Assembly: GCF_019947135.1 (NCBI RefSeq)
Contig: NZ_JAGSHT010000020.1
Location: 1-64,000 of the forward strand
From: Occultella gossypii
Lineage (GTDB): Bacteria; Actinomycetota; Actinomycetes; Actinomycetales; Beutenbergiaceae
Direction: 5' to 3'
DNA length: 64,000 nt
Positions 17,496 through 24,101 of this stretch are shown here, piece by piece. The position numbers were made by a program, and so were the translations under genes. A model generated the notes under the pieces. It was given only the letters and a program-made list of their open reading frames with translations, had not been told where the DNA came from and made no database searches. The first letter of the stretch is position 1. Each line of letters begins with the position of its first letter.

Positions 17496-18691
17496 TCGGA
17501 TCCCTCGTTCTCGGCATCGGGTCCCTCGTTCACGATGGAGTTGGTGAACAGGCTGTAGGTGGCGTTCCACTCTCGCCCGTGGTCGGCGTAGAAGCGCAGG
17601 GCACGCTTCCACCGAACGACGGCAAGACCGGCGTTGAGCAGGTTGAGGTCAGCGATCTGGATGTTGCTGGCGTACTCACCTCCGGGTGCCGCATGGCCTG
17701 AGGGAATGGCAGTTCGTGCGTTGTCGCGGCTGCCGGGCAGGCTGGTCGTGACCCGCAGGGTGCCGCTCAGTCCCGCGTCGTGCTTCTCGATGCCCATGCC
17801 GACGTCGATGAAGGGGATGTCGTGCACCTCGAGGTAGTCAATGATCTCCCGCTTGGCGGCCGGCTCGTCCGCGGCGAGGAAGACCCACGTCATGCCGGCC
17901 AGTTGGCCGACCGTTTCAGCAGTGACGTGAACGGGGTGGGGCACGATGCCGGTCCGCATGCGGGAGTACTCGCCCGCGAAGTAGTCGACCTTTTTCGGCC
18001 TGGTTTCGAGGACCTCCAGCGGCGAAGCGCCGGGGGCACGGAACGCGTTGTGGTTGACGAACTCGTCGGCATCGAACAGGTGAATCTCATCGACGGGCGT
18101 CTTCGCGACAAGATCGAGGATGTACGACCCGGTGCCGCCGACGCCGACGATGGCCACACGATGACCACGGAACACCTCGTTGTCGCTGTCGACACCCGCC
18201 CGGCTCGACGCCGAGTCCCGGTACAGGAACGGCGACGGGTCGTCATCAGCGACGACCGGGCGGTACTGCTTGGCTGTCGCCGTCGTGTCGATGTCGGAGG
18301 CGTGGACCCCGAGCAGCCTCACGTAGGTCGTGAACTTCGCGTAGTTGTCGCGGTACGCGCCGGTGCGCGGCTTCTGCGAGAAGTAAAAGTTCACCGTCAG
18401 GCCCGGGTAGATCTCCTGCTGGACGAGAGAGTTAATGAGGTGGCTGAGCGGCTTGCCGGATGCGTCGCTGGGCGTCTGCCCCTGAAAGTGCACGGTGTGG
18501 TCGTTCATGCCCGACACGTCACCGCCGGCGAACGTCACCGGAGCCGCCAGGACCCCGTAGACGACCTGGCCCTCCGGAGTCGCGTACGGGACGTCTCGCA
18601 GAACGAGGTACGAGCCGAGGATCTCGACCGTGTACCCCTCGTCCCGCAGACGCTTGAGGTCCGTACTACGAGCGAATGGTCCGGTAGACAT
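17492..18691 (-). CDS. E1-like adenylyltransferase with DUF6791 and ThiF domains
   Basis: This 399-residue protein combines an N-terminal DUF6791 region (about 1-150) with a C-terminal ThiF/E1 fold (about 170-370). E1-like enzymes adenylate the C-terminus of a ubiquitin-like protein using ATP. The nucleotide loop GVGGTGSYILD, the acidic HLFDADEFV and the HNAFR arginine region are present, so the adenylation site looks intact. The protein has no cysteine at all, so it cannot form the usual E1 thioester. It starts 26 bp inside the end of the ubiquitin-like gene and ends in a GTGA overlap with the DUF6527 gene, giving a tightly coupled three-gene operon. Confidence 0.85.
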   Translation of the reverse strand: MSTGPFARSTDLKRLRDEGYTVEILGSYLVLRDVPYATPEGQVVYGVLAAPVTFAGGDVSGMNDHTVHFQGQTPSDASGKPLSHLINSLVQQEIYPGLTVNFYFSQKPRTGAYRDNYAKFTTYVRLLGVHASDIDTTATAKQYRPVVADDDPSPFLYRDSASSRAGVDSDNEVFRGHRVAIVGVGGTGSYILDLVAKTPVDEIHLFDADEFVNHNAFRAPGASPLEVLETRPKKVDYFAGEYSRMRTGIVPHPVHVTAETVGQLAGMTWVFLAADEPAAKREIIDYLEVHDIPFIDVGMGIEKHDAGLSGTLRVTTSLPGSRDNARTAIPSGHAAPGGEYASNIQIADLNLLNAGLAVVRWKRALRFYADHGREWNATYSLFTNSIVNEGPDAENEGSE

Positions 18692-18908
18692 CGAAGACCA
18701 TCCCCTTCTTGACCGGAACCTCCGCGCCGACGGTCAGCGAGCCCGAGCCGTGGCCGTCCGCGCCGCGTGAGTAGGTGATGGTGAACGTCATGTCGGGGGT
18801 CACCGCCTCGCCGGGGTACGCGAGTGCGATCAGCTCGTCGTAGCCGATCTTGCGCTCAGTCACCTCAACGGGGCGGGTGTTGACGTAGATGGTCGTGGTG
18901 GCGCTCAT
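18666..18908 (-). CDS. Ubiquitin-like beta-grasp protein (Multi_ubiq type)
   Basis: This 80-residue protein resembles one repeat of the bacterial multiubiquitin (Multi_ubiq) family. The pattern IYVNTRPVEVTERKIGYDEL, then DMTFTITYSRG, and the terminal GMVFDVYRTIRS matches the beta-grasp strand order. Many relatives carry tandem repeats; here there is one. The ATG at 18908 is supported by a near-perfect AAGGAGG site. The chain ends in RTIRS and has no terminal diglycine, so ordinary ubiquitin-type conjugation is not obvious. It is the first gene of the operon with the E1-like and DUF6527 proteins, so it is the likely substrate of the adenylyltransferase. Confidence 0.82.
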   Translation of the reverse strand: MSATTTIYVNTRPVEVTERKIGYDELIALAYPGEAVTPDMTFTITYSRGADGHGSGSLTVGAEVPVKKGMVFDVYRTIRS

Positions 18909-18982
18909 GGCGCTCCCTCCTTGCCCCGGGACAGGGCGGCTGGCGATCGGCAGGTTGCCGTCTGACTGCATGTCTAGCATAC

Positions 18983-18999
18983 TTCACCTATGGGGTGAA
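18983..18999. promoter_or_regulatory. Palindrome between the ubiquitin-like operon and higBA
   Basis: TTCACC (18983-18988) and GGTGAA (18994-18999) form an inverted repeat with a 5-bp spacer in the 201-bp divergent promoter region. A TATGCT hexamer, read on the minus strand at 18976-18981, could be the -10 element of the ubiquitin-like operon. HigA-type antitoxins bind such palindromes, so shared control is possible. Confidence 0.45.
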
Positions 19000-19109
19000 T
19001 GCATGTACGCATACAAGCGAACAGCGCGGCACCGGGTTCTCCACCCCGATCAGGGCTAGGCTCCGGAGCATCCCAGGCTTCAGCCCAGGGGTGATCGGAT
19101 GGAGTCGGG

Positions 19110-19406
19110 TTGCGGATCGAGTACCAGGACGACGAACTACAGCGCCTGGCAATCGATGGCACCTACGTGGCGAAGGGCTTGAGTCGCGATGTCGTCAGGG
19201 CGTACCGAAAGATCATCCAGAAGCTCGCGGCTGCCCCTGACGAGCGCGACCTGTACGCCCTGCGCGGGCTTCGCCTCAAACAACTACATGGCGATCGGGC
19301 TGGGACCCACTCGATGCGTCTGAACGACCAGTACCGACTGATCGTGACCTTCAAGACCGACGGCGAGCGTGTGGCTGTCGTGATCGAACTTGTTGACTAC
19401 CACTGA
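19110..19406 (+). CDS. higB: HigB/RelE-family toxin
   Basis: This 98-residue protein belongs to the HigB branch of the RelE toxin superfamily, which cleaves mRNA on the ribosome. Characteristic features are the basic KQLHGDRAGTHSMRLNDQYR segment followed by the strands LIVTF and VVIELVDYH. The start is the TTG at 19110, supported by a GGAG site seven bases upstream and by the usual length and N-terminus of the family. The antitoxin gene follows after 10 bp, the toxin-first order typical of higBA. The pair is divergent from the ubiquitin-like operon and may help keep the island in the genome. Confidence 0.88.
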   Translation: MRIEYQDDELQRLAIDGTYVAKGLSRDVVRAYRKIIQKLAAAPDERDLYALRGLRLKQLHGDRAGTHSMRLNDQYRLIVTFKTDGERVAVVIELVDYH

Positions 19407-19416
19407 AGGAGCTCCG

Positions 19417-20505
19417 ATGAACACCACGCTTGCAGAGGTGTTCCCTGCCGGGGAGCACCTATCTGACGAACTTGAGGCCCGCGGATGGACCCAGGTTGAG
19501 TTCGCCGAGATCCTCGGACGACCGACCCAGTTCGTCTCCGAGATCATCCAGGGCAAGAAAGAGATCACGCGCGAGTCCGCAGCGCAGATCGCAGCGGCCC
19601 TCGGCACAAGCGCAGAGTTCTGGCTCAACCTTCAGGACTCCTACTTTCTCTGGCAGCAGCGCCAGGACCCGCAGGCACGCGAGGAGCTGAACGAGGTTGC
19701 GACACGCGCGAAACTGAACGACCTGGCCCCTATGGCTGCCCTTCGAAAGCGGGGCGTAATCACGGCGACGACTACGGCCGAGCAGGCCAAGCAGTTGCGG
19801 CATCTGATGGGCACCTCGAACCTTGACGATCAGCCTGCACGGCGCTTCGCCGCGCGACGCAGCAACGGGGAGGAGGCTCTCACACCGACCCAGAATGCGT
19901 GGTTCGCGTGCGTCCGTCGGATCGCCGAAACACTCCCGGTGAAGCACTACTCGCGCGCGAGCCTTGACGATGTCGCAGCGCGCACGAGCCGGCTTGTGAG
20001 GGAGCCCGAGGGGTTCCTCGACCTACCGGACGAGTACGCCGCCGCCGGGGTGCGCCTGGTCTTCTTCGAGGCCTTCCCGTCGAGCAAGATCTCGGGTGCT
20101 TCCTATCAGGACGAGCACGGTCCAGTGATCGCGCTTTCCGGCCGAGGGCAGCGCCTCGACAAAGTCCTGTTCACCCTGCTTCACGAGGCAGCCCACATCG
20201 TTCGCGGCGACACCGAAAGCGGCGAGCCGGTCATCGACGAGGACGACCACACACTGGGTGATGAGGACCGAGCGAACGAGGTCGCCGCGAACTGGGTGCT
20301 CCCCGAAGCTCTTCCATCCAACCCGTCACGCATCACGAAGGAGTGGGTCGAGGAAGCCGCCGATCTCGTCGGAGTACACCCGATCGTGGTTGTCGGACGT
20401 CTCCAGCGCGACGAAGTCATCCCCTGGCGCACCGCGCTCGTCAAGGATGCCCCCACAGCAACCCAGTACCTGCGGATGTGGCCAGGGGAACTTCAACTCT
20501 CCTGA
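19417..20505 (+). CDS. higA: HigA antitoxin fused to an ImmA/IrrE-type metallopeptidase
   Basis: This 362-residue protein has an N-terminal HigA/XRE helix-turn-helix (about residues 8-75, including WTQVEFAEILGRPTQFVSEI) and a C-terminal ImmA/IrrE-like domain with HEXXH (LLHEAAHIV, His256-Glu257-His260) and a downstream EVAANWV helix with a possible third ligand. Single-domain HigA is about 100 residues, so this is the long fused form. It is preceded by AAGGAG and lies 10 bp after higB. The DNA-binding part should neutralise HigB and repress the operon; the metallopeptidase part may allow induced cleavage and release of repression, as in ImmA of conjugative elements, which is inference. Confidence 0.88.
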   Translation: MNTTLAEVFPAGEHLSDELEARGWTQVEFAEILGRPTQFVSEIIQGKKEITRESAAQIAAALGTSAEFWLNLQDSYFLWQQRQDPQAREELNEVATRAKLNDLAPMAALRKRGVITATTTAEQAKQLRHLMGTSNLDDQPARRFAARRSNGEEALTPTQNAWFACVRRIAETLPVKHYSRASLDDVAARTSRLVREPEGFLDLPDEYAAAGVRLVFFEAFPSSKISGASYQDEHGPVIALSGRGQRLDKVLFTLLHEAAHIVRGDTESGEPVIDEDDHTLGDEDRANEVAANWVLPEALPSNPSRITKEWVEEAADLVGVHPIVVVGRLQRDEVIPWRTALVKDAPTATQYLRMWPGELQLS

Positions 20506-20686
20506 GGACCCCGCAACCAGCAGTAGGTCCCGCCCGCGGCCCATCATCTCCACTGGAGCGCTTGTAGCCATCCACTCTGCAATCAGGCGTCGGGCCTGCC
20601 GATGAACCGGGCCGTGGGCCGCCCAGGTGGCAGCCATCGCAGCCTTGTCGCCTCCACTCGAACCCGCAAGTGCTTCAAGGACGGCG

Positions 20687-20701
20687 CGTCATTCCGCCGC
20701 G
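20687..20701 (+). repeat. Island spacer repeat, copy 5
   Basis: CGTCATTCCGCCGCG, exact copy, located between the HigA-ImmA gene and the DUF4143 ATPase gene. Its immediate flanks do not match those of copies 3 and 4. Confidence 0.7.
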
Positions 20702-20883
20702 ATCGGACCAGTTGTCCGGTCGGCGTGGTTTTGTGGCGTTCAGAGCTTCGCCACAGGCGGCGGTGCCGTCGGGGTCACCAAAGCCGATCCCGGCGTTGTT
20801 GACCGGCACAGAGGTGTGATCGGTGACTAGCGCGATCTCGTCCGCGAGGTGGTGCCACTGCGTGACTGCGCCGAACGGAGCTG

Positions 20884-20921
20884 GCGCCCCAGCGCCGGGT
20901 CTGACTACGCCGCTGGGGCGC
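20884..20921. repeat. Perfect 11-bp inverted repeat
   Basis: GCGCCCCAGCG (20884-20894) and CGCTGGGGCGC (20911-20921) can form a hairpin with a 16-base loop. No T-run follows. It could be a terminator, a recombination site or a transcript structure. Confidence 0.6.
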
Positions 20922-21034
20922 GCACCGTCCGCCGGACCGTTGTTCACGATTGCACAGCGCCGCTCCTCACGTTTGCTAAGTTAATACGTTCACATATGCG
21001 TAGTTCACGGCATCATGTCTGCTAGGTTAGCGTC

Positions 21035-22321
21035 ATGATCCTCGATTCGCTCGTGCCGCGTAGGGTCAGTGAGCTCCTCGTGGACCTGGTCAAGGTGGAA
21101 CCGGTGATCGCTCTGCACGGGCCGCGGTCGGTAGGCAAGTCCACGGTGCTGGGAAGGTTCGCTGCCGATGCCGAGGGGACGGTTCTCGACCTGGACGACG
21201 TCGAAGTTCGTGAGGCGGTCGTCGGGAATCTGGCATCGGTCGTCGCTGGCCCGGCACCGGTGTGTGTCGACGAGTACCAGCGTGTGCCCGACATCCTGGA
21301 TGCACTCAAAGCCCGGCTGAACCGGGAGGGCAGCCTCCCCGGGACTGCCGTCATCACCGGCTCGACCCGACAGGACGCGTTGCCCGCCACAGCGCAGGCC
21401 CTCACCGGACGCCTGCACTCGCTGACCATCTGGCCGCTGTCCCAAGGAGAGATCGCCAGAGTCCGGGAGAACCTGCTCCAGGCACTGAGAACCGACCCTG
21501 ACGGCGTGGTCAGCCAGGTCCCCTCCTCCAAGACAACCCGCCAGGACTACCTGGAACGCGTCTGCGCAGGCGGGTTGCCCTTGGCTCTGCGACGTTCCGG
21601 CCCTGCCCGAGCACGCTGGTTCGACGACTTCGTACGGGCATCGGTCGAACGGGATGCTCTCGAGTTGAGCCGGATCCGTGAACGACAAGCCATGACCGAC
21701 CTGCTCGGCCTGGTTGCCGCGCAAACAGGGCAGCTGCTGAACACCTCCGCCGCCGCGGACAAGCTCGGCGTCAGCCGAGCCACCACCGAGAATCATCTGC
21801 GGCTGCTCGAGGACCTCTTCCTAGTGGTGCGACTGCCGGCGTGGGGCAAGACCCTGCGCTCACGAGTCAGCGTCAAGCCCAAGGCCCACGTCGTCGACTC
21901 CGGACTGGCCGCCCGACTGCTCCGGCTCACGCCCGACAAGCTGGCGGGACTCGACCCGGCATCACTGTCCGACTTCGGGCACCTCCTGGAAACCTTCGTC
22001 ATCGGAGAGATCCGCAAGCAGACCTCCTGGCTCGATGAGCCGGTCACGCTGGGCCACTGGCGGACGAGCGATGGTGCGGAGGTCGACCTAGTCATCGAGT
22101 ACGACGACGGCGCAGTCCTCGCATTCGAGGTCAAGGCCAGCGAACGCGCGCCCGGCGCCGATTTCCGCGGCCTAACCCAACTGCGCGACGCCCTTGGACC
22201 ACGGTTCGCCGGCGGGATCATCCTCACGACAGGAACTCGCTCCTACACCTACTCCGACCGCCTCCACGTCATGCCCATCGACCGGCTGTGGACTCCCGTC
22301 ACATCCGAGGCCGGGCACTGA
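21035..22321 (+). CDS. AAA-type ATPase with DUF4143 domain
   Basis: This 428-residue protein belongs to the AAA/DUF4143 family of P-loop ATPases, common in archaea and bacteria and usually of unknown function. The Walker A is HGPRSVGKST near residue 33 and a Walker B-like CVDEYQRVPD follows near residue 76. A winged-helix segment (LGVSRATTENHLRLLEDLFLV) is next, and the C-terminal DUF4143 region has the nuclease-like pattern AEVDLVI..AFEVKAS, which recalls restriction-endonuclease-fold residues. A TAGGTT -10-like hexamer lies only six bases before the ATG, so the transcript may be leaderless. It stands between the toxin-antitoxin pair and the tyrosine recombinase. Confidence 0.88.
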   Translation: MILDSLVPRRVSELLVDLVKVEPVIALHGPRSVGKSTVLGRFAADAEGTVLDLDDVEVREAVVGNLASVVAGPAPVCVDEYQRVPDILDALKARLNREGSLPGTAVITGSTRQDALPATAQALTGRLHSLTIWPLSQGEIARVRENLLQALRTDPDGVVSQVPSSKTTRQDYLERVCAGGLPLALRRSGPARARWFDDFVRASVERDALELSRIRERQAMTDLLGLVAAQTGQLLNTSAAADKLGVSRATTENHLRLLEDLFLVVRLPAWGKTLRSRVSVKPKAHVVDSGLAARLLRLTPDKLAGLDPASLSDFGHLLETFVIGEIRKQTSWLDEPVTLGHWRTSDGAEVDLVIEYDDGAVLAFEVKASERAPGADFRGLTQLRDALGPRFAGGIILTTGTRSYTYSDRLHVMPIDRLWTPVTSEAGH

Positions 22322-22501
22322 ACCTCCACCCGAGCATCGACGCTCGCTACTGCCGCGAGTCGGGAGTTCTTGAGGTGCGTCTAGTAGCCGCAAAGGAATA
22401 CGCCTGCGGTGAGCACGAGCGTAGTGTCGCGAGGTTCGGAGCCTCGTCGCGTTGACGGCGAGCACGGCGAGGCCACTTCCAGTCGCCGTGTGAAGGCGAT
22501 C

Positions 22502-23425
22502 ATGTCCACTACAGCCAGCTCGACGACCGTACTGCCGTTCCAGCCGTCCTCCATGAGTCCCGCGCAGCTGTCGGCTGTCTCCTACCTCGCTCGCTACACC
22601 GGGGCAACCCACGACTTGTATGCAGCGCAGCTGCGGCGGTGGTTCGGATGGTGCGACGCCAATGGCCTCGACCCACTGGTCGGGATCCAACGCGCCCACG
22701 TCGAGCTCTACATCCGCCACCTCGGCGAAGACGGGCTGATGGACTCCTCGGTGAACACGATGATGCACGCCGTCCGGGGCTACTTCCGTTTCGCACACAT
22801 CGACGGCACCATCCCAGCCGACCCGGCCGTGTATGCCCGACTACCGAAGGTGCACCGCGACGAGTCTCGCACCCAAGGCCTGGACCGCCTGGAGCTGATC
22901 CGGTTCCTGCAGGTTGCACAGACCATCACGGTCCACCACGGCGCCTTGGCCTACCTACTCGGAATCAACGCATTGCGGGCCTCGGAGGCCGCTGCCGTGC
23001 GGATTGAGGACTACGCGGACCTCTTGCGCGGACATCGAGTGCTGCACGTGATCGGCAAGGGCAACAAGCCCGCGACCATGCCGCTCACCGTGCCGGTTCT
23101 GCGGGTGCTGGAGGCCTGCCGCGGCGACCGCACCGCCGGACCACTCGTGCTGCGCCCAGTCTCGGGCAATCCGATCGACCGGCGCGATGTCTACCGGATG
23201 GTGCAACGCATCGCGCAGGCCGCCCGGTTCCCTCGGCACATCAGTCCTCACTCGCTGCGTCACGCCGCCATCACTAACGCCTTGGACGCAGGCGTACCCC
23301 TTCGCGACGCGCAGATCCTGGCCCGCCACGCTGATCCGAGAACCACGGAGCACTACGACCGAGCCCGTGGCAACCTCGATCGCCACGGCGTCCACTTCCT
23401 CACCGCTTACGTCGCCGGCGTCTGA
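22502..23425 (+). CDS. Tyrosine recombinase/integrase
   Basis: This 307-residue protein is a phage-integrase-family site-specific recombinase. It has an N-terminal SAM-like DNA-binding domain (about 15-110) and a catalytic domain with the expected residues: Arg in NALRASEAA, Lys in GKGNKP, His and Arg in HSLRHAA, His in ARHADPRTT and the nucleophilic Tyr in EHYDRA. The ATG at 22502 is used; a GTG at 22409 would add 31 residues without homology. It lies at the right border of the accessory island and is the best candidate for the enzyme that moved it. No tRNA or matched att sites were identified. Confidence 0.93.
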   Translation: MSTTASSTTVLPFQPSSMSPAQLSAVSYLARYTGATHDLYAAQLRRWFGWCDANGLDPLVGIQRAHVELYIRHLGEDGLMDSSVNTMMHAVRGYFRFAHIDGTIPADPAVYARLPKVHRDESRTQGLDRLELIRFLQVAQTITVHHGALAYLLGINALRASEAAAVRIEDYADLLRGHRVLHVIGKGNKPATMPLTVPVLRVLEACRGDRTAGPLVLRPVSGNPIDRRDVYRMVQRIAQAARFPRHISPHSLRHAAITNALDAGVPLRDAQILARHADPRTTEHYDRARGNLDRHGVHFLTAYVAGV

Positions 23426-23622
23426 CGACCCTCGGAAGGTGTTGGCCTGAGGCATCGGGACCCTGCAGAGCCGCGAGGGCTCCCTCCTGCCGCGCGCCCG
23501 TAATTGCCGGGCCAGAGAAGTGACCCAGCCCGCCGCTTCAGCGTGTGTGACGAACGCAGGCATCGTCGACGAGCGGACGGGCCGCAAACAGGGCCAGTCC
23601 GAGTCTCTCTCGCCAGGTGAAC

Positions 23623-23991
23623 TCAGTCGCCTGGCGGTACCTGGAAGGCACTGACCTCGATCCGGCCGCCGAGGGCCTTCGATGCGCGCGCGGCCCAGTC
23701 AAGGGCGGTCTGCTCGTCGGCCACGTCGATCACCCAGAAGCCTCCGAGGTACTCGGGAGCCTCGACGAAGGGGCCGTTGACCGTGCTCAGTGACTCGCCG
23801 GTGTTGTCGACCGTGATCGCGCTCGAGGGCGGCATCAGCCCGCCAGCGAAGACGAACGCGCCGGTCGACGTGAGTTCCTCGAGGATCGCACCGGTGGCAG
23901 CCATGGCCGCCTCGAGCTCGGCCGGGTCCATGGTCTCCATGGTCGGCTCCTCGTCGGAGTTGTGCGGAACGGACAGCAGATATTGGCTCAT
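23623..23991 (-). CDS. YciI/YCII-family protein
   Basis: This 122-residue protein is of the YCII-related (DGPF) family, small ferredoxin-like-fold proteins often encoded beside ECF sigma factors. The motif VNGPFVEAPEYLGGFWVIDV and the following LDWAARASKALGGRIEV helix-strand pair are typical. The start at 23991 (MSQYLLSVP) fits the family; the ribosome site is weak. No sigma factor gene adjoins it here. Its function is not known; it may bind or modify a small molecule. The frame remains open far upstream only because it is a shadow of the MFS gene. Confidence 0.88.
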   Translation of the reverse strand: MSQYLLSVPHNSDEEPTMETMDPAELEAAMAATGAILEELTSTGAFVFAGGLMPPSSAITVDNTGESLSTVNGPFVEAPEYLGGFWVIDVADEQTALDWAARASKALGGRIEVSAFQVPPGD

Positions 23992-24101
23992 GCGGTGTGG
24001 ACGTCCGGGACGCGGGAACTCATCGGTCCCCGCAGCGCTGACGTCACTCCGGTCACCTTCATGGCGACAACTGTCCGCGCCCCGCGCTGGGTTTGACCGA
24101 C

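Larger units (their letters stand above)
20506..21034. other. Long intergenic region with repeat copy and hairpin
   Basis: No supported gene is seen. The region holds spacer repeat copy 5 (20687), a strong inverted repeat (20884-20921), and an AT-rich stretch before the ATPase gene with two near-direct repeats, GCTAAGTTA (20976) and GCTAGGTTA (21021). A minus-strand frame at 20675-20947 is open but has no convincing start or family. Confidence 0.5.

Noticed and set aside
20675-20947. Minus-strand open frame after the HigA gene
   Set aside because: Contains repeat copy 5 and the hairpin, has no clear start or family, and is treated as intergenic.
11513-23622. Search for direct-repeat att sites and a tRNA at the island borders
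   Set aside because: No matching repeat or tRNA gene was found by eye on either side; island limits are therefore approximate.
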